Assembly: GCF_001493375.1 (NCBI RefSeq)
Contig: NZ_LN929894.1
Span: 362,513 to 426,512 of the forward strand
DNA length: 64,000 nucleotides
Source: Streptomyces specialis
GTDB taxonomy: Bacteria > Actinomycetota > Actinomycetes > Streptomycetales > Streptomycetaceae
Reading direction: 5' to 3'
Shown here: positions 47,756-57,314 of the stretch, piece after piece
Position numbering within the stretch: the stretch's first letter is position 1
Layout: every line of letters begins with the position of its first letter
Made by a program: the position numbers and the translations under genes
The notes under the pieces: model-generated
The model's input: the letters and a program-made list of their open reading frames with translations, nothing else
Database searches by the model: none
Told to the model about the DNA's origin: nothing

Positions 47756-49621
47756 TCAGGGGCGGAAGCGCAGGACCTGCGGGTCGTGGTCGCTGGCCTG
47801 GTCGGCGAACTCGGCGTTGATGTGCACGATGTCGTAGTCGTAGCGGCGGATCGCGGGGGAGACCAGAGTCTGGTCCAGGACCTGCGAGTTGCCCTGGAAG
47901 ACGTACGTGTAGCGCTCGTCGCGCGGCAGGGAGTGGACCGCGCTCTCCAGCACACCGCCCGCCGTCAGAGCCTCGGTGGTCGCGGAGAACTCGAAGTCGT
48001 TGATGTCGCCCAGGACCACGACCCGGGCCGTCCGCTGCGCCGCCAGGATGTCGCGCACAAAGTCGTTGACCACCTGGGCCTGGCGGAGGCGCTGGTCCTC
48101 GGAGGGGCGGGCGGGTGGCTGGAACCGCCCGTACAGCGGCTGGTCGCCGCCCTTGGAGGTGAAGTGGTTGGCGATCACGAAGACCGTCTCGCCCTGGAAG
48201 GTGAACTCGGCGGCCAGCGGTTTGCGGCTGTCCTGCCACGCCTCGTCCGCCGGGGCGATCCGGCCGGGGGAGGCGGTCAGGCGGGCCCGGCCGCGCTCCT
48301 TCACCACGCCGGTCGCGGAGGTGGCGTCGCCGCCCGCGCGGTCGGTGAACGAGACCCGTTCCGGGTTGAAGAGGAAGACGTTGCGGATGTTGCCGCCCGG
48401 CTGGCCACCGTCCTCGCCGTCCTCCGGGTCGATGGCGCGCCACTCGTAACGCGGGCCGCCCGCCGCGACGATGGCGTCGGTGAAGCGCTGGAGCGTCTGG
48501 TCGGCGGCCACCGTTCCGTCGTCCGTGGAGCCGCTGTTGTCCTGTATCTCCTCCAGGGCGACGATGTCCGGCGAGGCGAGGTTGTCCGCCACGGCGGCGG
48601 CCAGCCGGTCGAACTTCTCCTGCGAGTCGCCCGGGTGCAGGTTCTCCACGTTGTACGTGGCCACGGCGAGTTCGCCCTCGCGCTGCGCGCGGGTCGTCTC
48701 CGGCTCCAGGCCGCCCGGGGCGACCTCGCCCAGGTCGCGGGCGGCCAGCACGTAGCCGCCGAACTCGTCGTAGTCCAGCGGTCCGGAGGTCGGGCCGGTG
48801 AGCACGTCCCCGACGTTCGCCGCGGGGAACGGCTCCTGCGCGACCGGCACCAGCGACTCGACCTTCAGCCGGCCCGGGTTCTGCGCGGTGTAGGAGGCGT
48901 ACCGGGTGCCGCCGCCCGCCGTGGGGTTGCGCTCCGGCTCCAGCGTCACCCACAGCTCGTGGAACGAGGTGCTCGGGCCGGCCACGGCCGCGTCCCGGAT
49001 CTCGACGTTCATGCCCTCCAGGGACTCGTACAGGTCCAGGGCGTAGACGTCCGGGGCGAGTTGGAGGCCCTCGACGCTGTTCCCGGCCGCCGGGTCGCCG
49101 TCCGGGGCGTAGCGGCGCGGTACGGCGTCGGCGTCCAGCACGACGGGCGCGGGCAGGGCGTTGCCGGAGGAGCGGACGGTGACCGTGGGCCGGGTTATCT
49201 GGGTGACCGACTGGTTGCCGGACGCGGCGCCGCCGTAGTAGTACTCGCCGACCGTGCCGGAGACCAGCACGTCGTCGCCGACCGCGACGCGGGGCGTGGA
49301 GCTGGTGAAGACGAAGATCCCCTCGCTGGTGGCAGTTGAGCCGTCCGCCCGCGGGTCCTGGATCCAGAAACCGCGCGAACCGTAGGCGCGCACGCCGGTG
49401 ACGATGCCCGACACATTCGTGACCTGCTGCCCGGCGTACGGCGACAGGCGTGTCGAACCCTGGATGTCGCGGACGCGCGGGGCGTCGGCGGTCCCGGCCG
49501 CCGAGGAGGCGGGCGGCGCGAGCAGCGTGCCGCAGAGCCCGGCGGCGACGAGGGCGCCGACGGCGACGGATCTGCGGTGCGGGCGGAAACGACGGGCTGC
49601 GGCGGACTGGGCTGCGGACAA
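47756..49621 (-). CDS. Secreted endonuclease/exonuclease/phosphatase-family nuclease (ExeM/NucH-like)
   Basis: 621 residues with an N-terminal signal peptide ('RRSVAVGALVAAGLCGTLLAPPASSAAG'-type, shown in parts). An OB-fold/LTD-like region lies at ~45-150 ('VSGIVTGVRAYGSRGFWIQDP', 'VGDDVLVSGTVGEYY'). The EEP catalytic domain from ~315 has 'VATYNVENLHPGD', 'DIVALEEIQDNSGS', 'VFVIANHFTSKGGD', 'VVVLGDINDFEFS' and the final 'DHDPQVLRF'. These are Mg-dependent phosphodiesterase residues. Probably degrades extracellular DNA for nutrient recovery. Confidence 0.93.
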   Translation of the reverse strand: MSAAQSAAARRFRPHRRSVAVGALVAAGLCGTLLAPPASSAAGTADAPRVRDIQGSTRLSPYAGQQVTNVSGIVTGVRAYGSRGFWIQDPRADGSTATSEGIFVFTSSTPRVAVGDDVLVSGTVGEYYYGGAASGNQSVTQITRPTVTVRSSGNALPAPVVLDADAVPRRYAPDGDPAAGNSVEGLQLAPDVYALDLYESLEGMNVEIRDAAVAGPSTSFHELWVTLEPERNPTAGGGTRYASYTAQNPGRLKVESLVPVAQEPFPAANVGDVLTGPTSGPLDYDEFGGYVLAARDLGEVAPGGLEPETTRAQREGELAVATYNVENLHPGDSQEKFDRLAAAVADNLASPDIVALEEIQDNSGSTDDGTVAADQTLQRFTDAIVAAGGPRYEWRAIDPEDGEDGGQPGGNIRNVFLFNPERVSFTDRAGGDATSATGVVKERGRARLTASPGRIAPADEAWQDSRKPLAAEFTFQGETVFVIANHFTSKGGDQPLYGRFQPPARPSEDQRLRQAQVVNDFVRDILAAQRTARVVVLGDINDFEFSATTEALTAGGVLESAVHSLPRDERYTYVFQGNSQVLDQTLVSPAIRRYDYDIVHINAEFADQASDHDPQVLRFRP

Positions 49622-49906
49622 GAGTGCCTCCGGGCGGGCGCGTGGCCGAGTGCTGCGTCTACGCGCGTAAGCTCCCGTAGGAGTCGCAACGTTGTCAACG
49701 GACCCCGGTGATCCGCCGGGCCACCGTCGCGGATCCGCCCGGGAACGTCCGGGTGAACGGGCGGCCGGAGTTGGCCTGGCGGGGCGTCAACATGCCTGCG
49801 GCATATGGGTGTTCGCGCGATCACCGGAGAGGCCGTCTCGCCGCGCGGCGTGGCGTCCGCTGATCTAGGCTGGTGATCGCCCAGCTCGCCGCGTTGAGGA
49901 GCGATC
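49622..49906. promoter_or_regulatory. Divergent region between the nuclease and an acidic protein gene
   Basis: No gene. It contains the palindromes TACGCGCGTA and CAACGTTG (49687-49694) and a TAGGCT -10-like box near 49867 for the rightward gene. Function of the palindromes unknown. Confidence 0.35.
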
Positions 49907-51475
49907 GTGAACCCCGGTGACGACCGTCCCGTCATGCCGCCCGTGCGGCTTCCCGCAGAGGCCGAGCTGGCCCGCGCCGCGCTCGCCGCGCCCCTGCTGG
50001 CCCGCGCCGCCTCGCTCGCGCGCTGGGCCGCGCCCGGCACGCCGGTCGGCGCGGGCGGCGAGCTGCTCGACGCCGAATTGAAGGGCGCCGTGACCCATCT
50101 GGGGCTCGACGAGGACGAGGACGGCGAGACGCTCGCCGCCGACGCGTGGCACTTCGCCGTGGACACCGGCCTGGTGAGCGTCAGCGAGAACGACGACGAC
50201 AGTGGCGGCGGCGCCGCGACCGGCGGTGAGCGGGCGGCCGGCACGGCCGGGCCGGGGGAGGAGCTGGCGCTGCTCACCGGCGGCGGTCCTGGCGACGTGC
50301 TGGACATCTGGGCGGCCGGCGTGGACGCCGTGCTCGCCGACGCCGCGACCCCCACCTTCGAGGAGATGCTCGGCGACCTCGCCGGTCTCGACGGCGCGGT
50401 GAGCCCGGACGGCGAGATCGACCCGGACGCCATCGACCTGGACGCGCTGGCGTGGGACCAGGAGGAGGCCGCCGGGTTCCTCGACGCGGCACTCGGCAGC
50501 CTCTACCTCTTCGCCGCCACCGACGAGGCGGGACAGGCCGCCTCGATGGTGCCGCTGCCGATGGTCGCCGCCGCGTCGCTCGTGCCGGAGGACATGGAGG
50601 AGCTGTCCGCCGAGGCGCTGGAGGAGCTGTCCGACGCGGTGCTGCGGCTCGACGGACAGTTCCGGGCGCTGGCCGGGACCGGGCTGCTGGAGTACCGGCC
50701 GGTGGACGAGTCGGTGCTGATCGACGCCGGTCAGGACGAACTCGCCGGGGACGGCGAGGACGTCGCGGCGGAGCCGGAGGACTTCGACGGGGACGAGGAG
50801 GACCTCACCCGGTACGGGCTGGCCCGGCTGACGCCGCTGGGGCTGTGGGCGGTGCGTCGGCGGATGCGGGAAGCGGGCCTGGAGGTCCCGGTCGTCGGCG
50901 AGTTGGCCGGGCGCGACGCGGCGGCGCTGCTGTCGGCGCTGCCGTTCCGCCCCGAGCCGGCCGCGCACGAGGAGGCCGAACTGTGGCTGGCGGGCCGCGA
51001 ACCGGTCGGGGCGGCCCGTGAACTGCTGGCCGCCGCCCGGGGCGTGGACCCGGAGGCGCCGGGACGGCGCTTCGGCTGCCAGCTCGTGCTCTCCCTCCTC
51101 GACCTGACCGCCGAACCGGCGGCGCGCGAGGTGCTGGACGACCGCGAACTGGGCGGCCTGGCGCGGGTCTGGCTGGCCGAGCGGGGTGTGGCGGACGTGC
51201 CGCCGCCGGATGAGGACATGATCTTCTGGCTCACGGTGGACACGCTGGCCGCGCAGCTCCTGCCGTTCGGGGCGGAGGAGGACGCGGCCGAGCTTCAGGA
51301 GCTGGTGTCCGGACTGGCGGACCAGCACAGCGAGTTCTTCGACCGCGCCTGGCGCTCGGACCACCCCGCGACGGCGGACGTCCTGGAGGCCGTGGGCCGG
51401 GTCCACCCGGACAAGCACCTGGCGAAGCGGGCACGCAAGGCGGCCTTCAAGGCCCGGTCCCGCCGGGGCGATTGA
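49907..51475 (+). CDS. Conserved acidic protein of unknown function, 522 aa
   Basis: GTG start with GAGGAG six bases upstream. Highly acidic and Ala/Leu-rich, no signal peptide or membrane segment. An N-terminal helical region ('AELARAALAAPLLARAASLARW') precedes acidic linkers ('DEDEDGE', 'ENDDDSGGG', 'DFDGDEEDLTRYG'), then 'LTPLGLWAVRRRMREAGLEVP' as in winged-helix-like segments and a helical C-terminal third ending basic. I do not recognise a named family. It resembles large acidic conserved proteins common in Streptomyces. Confidence 0.8.
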   Translation: MNPGDDRPVMPPVRLPAEAELARAALAAPLLARAASLARWAAPGTPVGAGGELLDAELKGAVTHLGLDEDEDGETLAADAWHFAVDTGLVSVSENDDDSGGGAATGGERAAGTAGPGEELALLTGGGPGDVLDIWAAGVDAVLADAATPTFEEMLGDLAGLDGAVSPDGEIDPDAIDLDALAWDQEEAAGFLDAALGSLYLFAATDEAGQAASMVPLPMVAAASLVPEDMEELSAEALEELSDAVLRLDGQFRALAGTGLLEYRPVDESVLIDAGQDELAGDGEDVAAEPEDFDGDEEDLTRYGLARLTPLGLWAVRRRMREAGLEVPVVGELAGRDAAALLSALPFRPEPAAHEEAELWLAGREPVGAARELLAAARGVDPEAPGRRFGCQLVLSLLDLTAEPAAREVLDDRELGGLARVWLAERGVADVPPPDEDMIFWLTVDTLAAQLLPFGAEEDAAELQELVSGLADQHSEFFDRAWRSDHPATADVLEAVGRVHPDKHLAKRARKAAFKARSRRGD

Positions 51476-51512
51476 CCGGCCGGGCGGGCAATGGCCCTGT
51501 CGGGCCCGGCGT

Positions 51513-52316
51513 TCACGGTGTCCACATCGGCGGGTCGGTCGTGAACACGCCGCCGAGGTGGGCGTGTCCGCCGCCGCGCTCGGCGGCCGTCAGCGCGGCG
51601 GCGAACGGTTCGGAGTCGTCGGCCGGTTCGTAGCCGAGGGCACGGGCCGGGCCCAGGTCCCAGACGGCCCGGGTGTTGGCGGACGAGCCGAACACCACGG
51701 TGTGGCCCACCCGTTCCGCGCTCAGCGCGGCGTGCACCAGACGGGCGGCGTCCGCCGGGCTCAGCCACGTCGACAGCTCGCGCACGGTGGCCGGCGCGGG
51801 GGAGCAGGTGCCGATGCGGATCGACACCGTCTCCAGCCCGTGGCGGTCCCAGTACAACTGGGCCAGGTCCTCGCCGAAGCACTTGGACAGGCCGTAGAAC
51901 GTGTCGGGCCGGTGCGGCGTCCCGGCCGGGACGGGCGGGGCACCGGGCGCGGGCCACGGGGTGAAGCCGACCGCGTGGTTGCTCGACGCGAGGACGACCC
52001 GCCGCACGCCCGCCGCCCGCGCGGCCTCGTACAGCCGGTAGGTGCCCACGACGTTGGCGCGCAGGATGGTCTCGAACGCCGCCTCCACCGGTATCCCCGC
52101 CAGGTGCACCACGGCGCCGGCGCCGCGCAGCGCCGCCCGCAGGGCCTCGTCGTCGGCCGGGTCGGACAGGTCGCAGCGGACCGCGCCGGGGTCGCCGGGC
52201 ACCGGGCGGACGTCCAGCGCGCGCAGCGCGTGACCGTGGCGCGGCAGCCGCTCCCGCAGCATCGTGCCGACGGCGCCCGCCGCGCCCGTGAGCAGTACGG
52301 TCCTTGCGGTGTCCAT
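51513..52316 (-). CDS. NAD-dependent epimerase/dehydratase, uronate dehydrogenase-like
   Basis: 267 residues from the ATG at 52316; the longer open frame is not needed. Extended SDR: 'VLLTGAAGAVGTMLRERL' near residue 6, 'GAVVHLAGI' near 65, 'VVLASSNHAVGF' near 105, catalytic 'YGLSKCFGEDLA' (YxxxK) near 137. The 'SSNHAVGF...YGLSK' arrangement is that of uronate dehydrogenases, which oxidise glucuronate or galacturonate to the lactone. It stands alone and is divergent from the purine permease gene. Confidence 0.85.
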   Translation of the reverse strand: MDTARTVLLTGAAGAVGTMLRERLPRHGHALRALDVRPVPGDPGAVRCDLSDPADDEALRAALRGAGAVVHLAGIPVEAAFETILRANVVGTYRLYEAARAAGVRRVVLASSNHAVGFTPWPAPGAPPVPAGTPHRPDTFYGLSKCFGEDLAQLYWDRHGLETVSIRIGTCSPAPATVRELSTWLSPADAARLVHAALSAERVGHTVVFGSSANTRAVWDLGPARALGYEPADDSEPFAAALTAAERGGGHAHLGGVFTTDPPMWTP

Positions 52317-52447
52317 CTCCCCATGATGTCCACGCCAAGAACGCGATTCCGTAACGGTGCGGCATCCTGTGACCGGCGGGAAACAATTCCCGCACATCCG
52401 GCGGGGGAGAATCCTCGCGTTCCTGAACCGTCTCGTGAGGATTCCGC

Positions 52448-53851
52448 ATGCCGGTGCGACGCCTGGACGACTTCTTCCGCATCTCCGCGCGCGGCTCCAC
52501 GGTGGGCCGTGAAGTGCGCGGCGGGTTCGCCACGTTCTTCACCATGGCCTACATCCTGGTGCTGAACCCGATCATCCTCGGCGGCGCCCAGGACGCGAAC
52601 GGCGACCAGCTCGCGTTCGGGCAGATCGTCACCGTCACCGCCCTGGTCGCCGCGATCATGACCGTCCTGATGGGCATCACGGCCAACCTGCCGCTGGCGC
52701 TGGCCGCCGGGCTCGGCATCAACGCGATGGTGGCGTTCCAGATCGCGCCGCGCATGTCGTGGGCGGACGCCATGGGGCTGGTGGTCCTGGAGGGGATCAT
52801 CGTCTGCGTGCTGTCCGCGACCGGGCTGCGGGAGGCGGTGATGAACGCGATCCCCGCACCGCTCAAGCAGGCCATCGGCGTCGGCATCGGCCTGTTCATC
52901 GCCCTGATCGGCTTCGTGGACGCCGGGTTCACCCTCGGCCACGAGGGCTCGCCGCCGCTGAGCCTGGGCACCGGGGGCGAGTTGACCGGCTGGCCGGTGC
53001 TGGTGTTCTGTCTCGGCCTGCTGCTGACCCTGGCGCTGCTCGCCCGCCGCGTGAAGGGCGCGATCCTGATCAGCATCCTGGTGACGACCGTCTTCGCGAT
53101 CGTCGTCAACGCCGTCGCGGACGTGGCGGACGAGGCGTGGGGGCTGACCGTTCCCGAGGTGCCGGACGACGTGGCCGCCTCGCCGGACTTCGCGCTGCTG
53201 GGGGACTTCAGCCTGTTCGGGGCGTTCGGCGAGGTCAGCGTCGTGACCGCGGTGCTGCTGATCTTCACGCTGTTCCTGACCGACTTCTTCGACACCATGG
53301 GCACGGCGGTCGCCGTCACCTCCGAGGCCGGGCTGCTGGACGAGGAGGGGCGGGTGCCGCGCCTGGGCCGGCTGCTGTTCGTGGACGGCCTGGCCGCCGC
53401 GGCCGGTGGCGCCGTGTCCGCCTCGTCCAACACCTCCTACATCGAGTCGGCGGCGGGCGTCGGTGAGGGCGCCAGAACGGGCGCCGCGAACCTGGTCACC
53501 GGCGGGCTGTTCGCCCTGGCGCTGTTCTTCGCGCCGCTGGCCGTGGTGGTGCCCGCGCGGGCCGCCGCGCCCGCGCTGGTCGCGGTGGGCTTCCTGATGA
53601 TGACGCAGGTCGGGCGGATCGACTGGAGCGACTACGCGGTGGGCATCCCGGCGTTCCTGGCCATCGCCGTCATGCCGTTCACGTTCTCGATCACCAACGG
53701 CATCGGCGCCGGTTTCATCGCCTGGGTCGTGCTGCGGGTGGTCCTGGGCCGGGCGCGCGAGGTGAGCTGGCTGCTGTGGCTGGCGGCCGGGCTGTTCGTG
53801 GTGTACTTCGGGATCGACCCGGTCGAGCAGCTTTTCGGGGTGGACGACTGA
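52448..53851 (+). CDS. NCS2-family purine permease (AzgA-type)
   Basis: 467 residues, about 12-14 membrane helices. 'REVRGGFATFFTMAYILVLNP' at the N-terminus, 'LAAGLGINAMVAF' near 75, 'FLTDFFDTMGTAVAV' near 280 and 'GGAVSASSNTSYIESAAGVGEGART' (motif given in parts: SSNTSYIES) near 320. These are AzgA-branch marks, so proton-coupled uptake of adenine, guanine or hypoxanthine is likely. One-base overlap (TGATG) with the Nudix gene. Confidence 0.93.
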   Translation: MPVRRLDDFFRISARGSTVGREVRGGFATFFTMAYILVLNPIILGGAQDANGDQLAFGQIVTVTALVAAIMTVLMGITANLPLALAAGLGINAMVAFQIAPRMSWADAMGLVVLEGIIVCVLSATGLREAVMNAIPAPLKQAIGVGIGLFIALIGFVDAGFTLGHEGSPPLSLGTGGELTGWPVLVFCLGLLLTLALLARRVKGAILISILVTTVFAIVVNAVADVADEAWGLTVPEVPDDVAASPDFALLGDFSLFGAFGEVSVVTAVLLIFTLFLTDFFDTMGTAVAVTSEAGLLDEEGRVPRLGRLLFVDGLAAAAGGAVSASSNTSYIESAAGVGEGARTGAANLVTGGLFALALFFAPLAVVVPARAAAPALVAVGFLMMTQVGRIDWSDYAVGIPAFLAIAVMPFTFSITNGIGAGFIAWVVLRVVLGRAREVSWLLWLAAGLFVVYFGIDPVEQLFGVDD

Positions 53852-54333
53852 TGCGGTTCCCCCGGCGGGTGGCCCGGCGGACGGCGCGTGTGCTGCTGCT
53901 GGACGGCGCCGACCGGCTGCTGCTGTTCCGGATGCACGACGGTCTGTGGCTGACACCGGGCGGGGGCGTGCGGTGGCACGAGTCGCTGCGCGCGGCGGCG
54001 GCACGGGAGTTGGGAGAGGAGACGGGGCTGCGGGTGGTTCCTTCGGCGCTGGGGCGGCGGGTGGCGTGGACCGGCGGTCACGCCGATCTGGGCTGGAAAC
54101 GCGGCGTGTTCGAGGACCACTTCTTCCTGCACCGGGTCACCGCGCACGAGGTGGACACCAGCGGCATGGAGGAGTACGAGAGCGGCGCCACGACGGAACA
54201 CCGCTGGTGGCCCCTGCCCGAACTGGCCACCACGACCGACGCGGTCGTCCCGCTCGGCGTGGTCGCGTTGCTCACCGGCATCCTGTCCGGCGCCGCGCCA
54301 CCCCGCCCGGTCCGGCTCCCCTGGCACCACTGA
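53851..54333 (+). CDS. Nudix hydrolase
   Basis: 160 residues from the ATG at 53851, translationally coupled to the purine permease. Nudix box within 'GGGVRWHESLRAAAAREL', continuing GEETGL, near residues 37-60, preceded by 'GLWLTPGGG'. 'TEHRWWPLPEL' follows near 125. Substrate unknown; coupling to a purine permease might point to a nucleotide, but this is inference. Confidence 0.9.
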   Translation: MRFPRRVARRTARVLLLDGADRLLLFRMHDGLWLTPGGGVRWHESLRAAAARELGEETGLRVVPSALGRRVAWTGGHADLGWKRGVFEDHFFLHRVTAHEVDTSGMEEYESGATTEHRWWPLPELATTTDAVVPLGVVALLTGILSGAAPPRPVRLPWHH

Positions 54334-54350
54334 TTCCGCCGCGCGGCCCC

Positions 54351-55016
54351 CTAGGCGATTTCGCCGGGGGTGACGAAGCCGTGTTCGTAGGCGGTGATCA
54401 CGGCCTGGGTGCGGTCGCGGGCGTTCAGTTTGGTCAGGACCGTGGCCACGTGGGTCTTCACCGTCTGGGTGCCGACCGTCAGGCGGGTGGCGATCTCCGC
54501 GTTGGTCAGGCCCTCGGCCATCAGGCGCAGCACCTGCGCCTCCCGGTCGGTCAGGCGGGCCCGCAGTGCGTCGGCGCGGGTGGCGCGGGTGTGGTGCGCG
54601 GCCAGGGCGCGGACGGCGGCGGGGAACAGCAGCGAGTCGCCGCGTGCCACCAGCCGCACCGCGCCGACCAGTTCCTCGGCCGCCGCCCGTTTCAGCAGGA
54701 AGCCGCCGGCGCCGACGCGCAGTGCCTCGTAGACGTAGGCGTCGTTCTCGAACGTCGTCACCACGATCACGCGCGGCGGGTCGTCCATGGTGCGCAGGAG
54801 CTGTTCCGTGGCGCGGATGCCGTCCACCTCCGGCATGCGCACGTCCATCAGTACGATGTCGGGCCGCAGTTCCCTGACGACCGACACCGCCTCGGCGCCC
54901 GTCGCCGCCTCGCCGACCACGGTCAGGTCCGGCTCGGCCCCGAGGATCGCACACAACGCGCTCCGGACGAGCCGCTCGTCGTCGGCGACGACGATGCTGA
55001 TCGGCGGCGTGCTCAC
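54351..55016 (-). CDS. NarL/LuxR-family response regulator
   Basis: 221 residues from the GTG at 55016. Receiver domain: acidic pair 'VVADDERLVR' near residue 10, phospho-acceptor Asp in 'DIVLMDVRMPEVDG' near 55, Thr in 'VIVVTTFEND', Lys in 'GFLLKRAAAEEL'. LuxR helix-turn-helix: 'LTDREAQVLRLMAEGLTNAEIA' (given in parts) near 155, 'TVKTHVATVLTKLNARDR'. No kinase gene is adjacent; the nearest on the same strand is the truncated kinase about 4.9 kb upstream at 59895, which may have been its partner. Confidence 0.94.
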   Translation of the reverse strand: MSTPPISIVVADDERLVRSALCAILGAEPDLTVVGEAATGAEAVSVVRELRPDIVLMDVRMPEVDGIRATEQLLRTMDDPPRVIVVTTFENDAYVYEALRVGAGGFLLKRAAAEELVGAVRLVARGDSLLFPAAVRALAAHHTRATRADALRARLTDREAQVLRLMAEGLTNAEIATRLTVGTQTVKTHVATVLTKLNARDRTQAVITAYEHGFVTPGEIA

Positions 55017-55139
55017 GGTGCCAGGGTAGGCCCCCGCGGCGTCGCGATGAACGCGTTCCACGAGCGGGCGGGGACGGCGAGCACGGCACGAGGGGAGGCT
55101 GCCGGCCAAGCCCCCGGTCTGCTTGCCCTGCGCGGGGGG
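55017..55139. other. Gap between amidase and response regulator
   Basis: 123 bp. No remnant of a kinase C-terminus could be read here in any frame. It may hold the response regulator promoter; no clear box was recognised. Confidence 0.4.
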
Positions 55140-56529
55140 TCATGGCTTGTGGATGCGGGGGAACGGGGCGTGCGACTCGAGTTGGTAGGCGAGGTCGAGC
55201 AGGGTCCGTTCGGCGCCGCGGGGGGCGGCGGGGGGGGTGGGGGGGGGGGGGGGGGGGCGGGGGGCGGGCGGGGCCGCCGCCGACGTTGTTCAGCGGGGTG
55301 AATCCCACGTACTCGGTGAGCTTGGCGAGCAGCTCCTCGAACGGCTGCCCGGGGTGGTGTTCGCCGATGCGGGGCGCGGGATGCGACACAACGGGCGTGA
55401 GGAGGACGTCGATGCCGGCGAACTGGGCGTCGTGGACCCGGATGCCGCCGCGCAGCCGGCGGATGGCCGAGGCGAGGGCGAGCGGGTCGCGCGCGGCCAT
55501 GCCGGCCAGGCCCCTGGTGAAGGGGTCGAGTTCGCGGGGGCGGAAGCGCCGCCCGTGGGTGAGCGTGCACGACAGGCTCATCAGGACGGCGAACATCGCC
55601 CAGTAGCGGGTGAAGTCCCCGACGAACCGGGGGTCGCCCCGGAGCCGGGTCTCGGTGACGTCGTGGCCCAGCGCGGCGAGGGCCTTGGCGGCCGACCGCA
55701 CCACCCCGGCGGTCTCGGGGTGGGCCGGGCGGCCGAGCAGGTCGTGGGTGACGAACCCGATCCGCAGCCTGCGGCCCGACGGGCCCTCGACCAGACCGAC
55801 CGGCGGCAGGGCGCGGTTCGGCCGGAAGCGCTCGGCGGCGGCGAGGTAGTGCGCGGTGTCGCGGACGGTCCGGGTGACCACGCCCTCGGTGACCAGGTTG
55901 ACCGGCAGGCGGCGGACACCGGGCTGGTCCAGCAGCCGGCAGCGGGTCGGTTTGAGACCGACGAGGCCGGTGACGGCGGCGGGGATGCGGATCGACCCGC
56001 CGCCGTCGTTGGCGTGCGCGAGGGGCACGGCGCCGGCGGCGACCAGGGCGGCGGCCCCGCCGGAGGAGGCCCCCGTGGAGTAGCCGGTGTTCCAGGGGTT
56101 GCGGGTGGGTGCGCGGTCGTGGAACTCCGTGCTCGCGGTGAGGCCGAACTCGGGCATCGTGGACTTGCCCAGCACCACGAAGCCCTGCGCGAGGAACTGC
56201 TCGGCCGGTGCGCGGGTGCGCGGCGCCGGGCGCGGCACGAGGGCGGCCGAGCCGTGGCAGGTGGGCAGCCCGGCGACGTCGACGTTGTCCTTGACGAAGG
56301 AGGGCACTCCGGAGAACACCCCGCCGGGGGCCCGGTCGGCGCGCTCCCGCGCCCGGCCGGAGCAGTCGGCCTGGACGGCGTTGAGCAGGGGGTCGACGTG
56401 CCGGACGCGGGCGATCGCGGCGTCGAGGACCTCGCGGCGGCCGAGGGTGCCCGCGCGGATGGCGGCGGCCAGCGCGACGGCGTCGAGGTCCCCGAGGGCG
56501 TCGTCGGTGAAGGCGTGGACCGTGGTCAT
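55140..56529 (-). pseudogene. Amidase (amidase signature family), disrupted by a G-rich tract
   Basis: The ATG at 56529 opens 'MTTVHAFTDDALGDLDAVALAAAI'-type sequence. The amidase Ser-cisSer-Lys triad is visible: Lys in 'VPSFVKDNVDVAG', Gly/Ser-rich 'YSTGASSGGAAALVAAG', 'DGGGSIRIPA'. The frame holds to 'YVGFTPLNNVGGGPA' (nt ~55276), then enters a poly-G/C tract. Beyond it, in another frame, the normal family end 'GAERTLLDLAYQLES' and 'PRIHKP' plus stop reads to 55140. About 28 expected residues are replaced by low-complexity sequence and the frame is shifted. Either the gene is broken or the assembly is wrong. It overlaps the SDR stop by 4 bp, third gene of the FMO-SDR-amidase unit. Confidence 0.85.
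55218..55274. repeat. Low-complexity G tract including G19 (55239-55257)
   Basis: 57 bases almost entirely G on the plus strand, with an unbroken run of 19 G. No other homopolymer in the window comes close. It replaces conserved amidase coding. It looks like a poly-G base-calling or gap-closing artefact. Confidence 0.85.
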
Positions 56530-57314
56530 CGCGTGTCGTTCTTTCGCAGGTAGGCGCGGTGCGCGGGGCGCGCGACCCGCTCCAGGGCGGGCCGGACCCA
56601 CCGGATCAGGGCGGGGGCGAGCATGCCGGTCCTGATCAGCCAGCCGTCGTGGCGCGGCAGATTGGTCTCCAGGCGGGGGCGGCCGAGCCGGGCGGTGACC
56701 GCGTCGGCCACGGCCCGCGCGGACAGCGGGGTGCTGAGGAAGTTGAGCGGGGAGCCGCCCGTGGCGGCCTCACGCCGGAGCATCGGGGTGTCGACGGCGC
56801 CGGGGTTGATGATGCTGATCCGGACGCCGGTCTCCTTCTCGCGCATGGCCAGGGCGAGCAGGAAACCGCGCAGGCCGAACTTGGACGCGCTGTAGCCGGG
56901 GCTCTGGGCGAGAGGCAGTTGGGAGGCGAGGGACACCACGGCGACGATGTGGCCCGAGGACTGCCGCAGCAGCCCGAAGAGGGCTCGGGTGAGCAGGATC
57001 GGAGCGTGCAGGTTGACCTGCTGCTCGCGGGCGATCTCCTCGGTGGTGGCCTGCTCGAACGGTGTCGTCACGCACACCCCGGCGTTGTGCACCAGCACGT
57101 CCAGGCGCCCGGCGCCGGTGAGCGCGGCGGCGATGTCGCCGGGCGCGGCGGGGTCGGTCAGGTCGTGGCAGAGCCGCGTCACCGGCCCGGGCAGCCGGTC
57201 GAGGCCGTCCCGGTCGACGTCGACCGCGACGACGCGGTAGCCGTGTTCCAGCAGTGCCGCGCAGGTGGCGGCGCCGATCGCGCCGGCCGCGCCGGTCACC
57301 AGGGCGACCTTCAC
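56526..57314 (-). CDS. Short-chain dehydrogenase/reductase
   Basis: 262 residues, GTG start at 57314 overlapping the monooxygenase stop (GTGA). Classical SDR: 'VTGAAGAIGAAT' near residue 6, 'LVHNAGV' near 78 (NAG), Ser in 'AVVSLASQLPLAQSPGYSASK' (given in parts) and YxxxK near 150. 'INPGAVDTPMLRREA' follows. The C-terminal ~50 residues are basic, perhaps membrane-associated. In mymA-type operons an SDR of this kind follows the flavin monooxygenase and may oxidise or reduce its alcohol/ketone product. Confidence 0.93.
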   Translation of the reverse strand: MKVALVTGAAGAIGAATCAALLEHGYRVVAVDVDRDGLDRLPGPVTRLCHDLTDPAAPGDIAAALTGAGRLDVLVHNAGVCVTTPFEQATTEEIAREQQVNLHAPILLTRALFGLLRQSSGHIVAVVSLASQLPLAQSPGYSASKFGLRGFLLALAMREKETGVRISIINPGAVDTPMLRREAATGGSPLNFLSTPLSARAVADAVTARLGRPRLETNLPRHDGWLIRTGMLAPALIRWVRPALERVARPAHRAYLRKNDTR

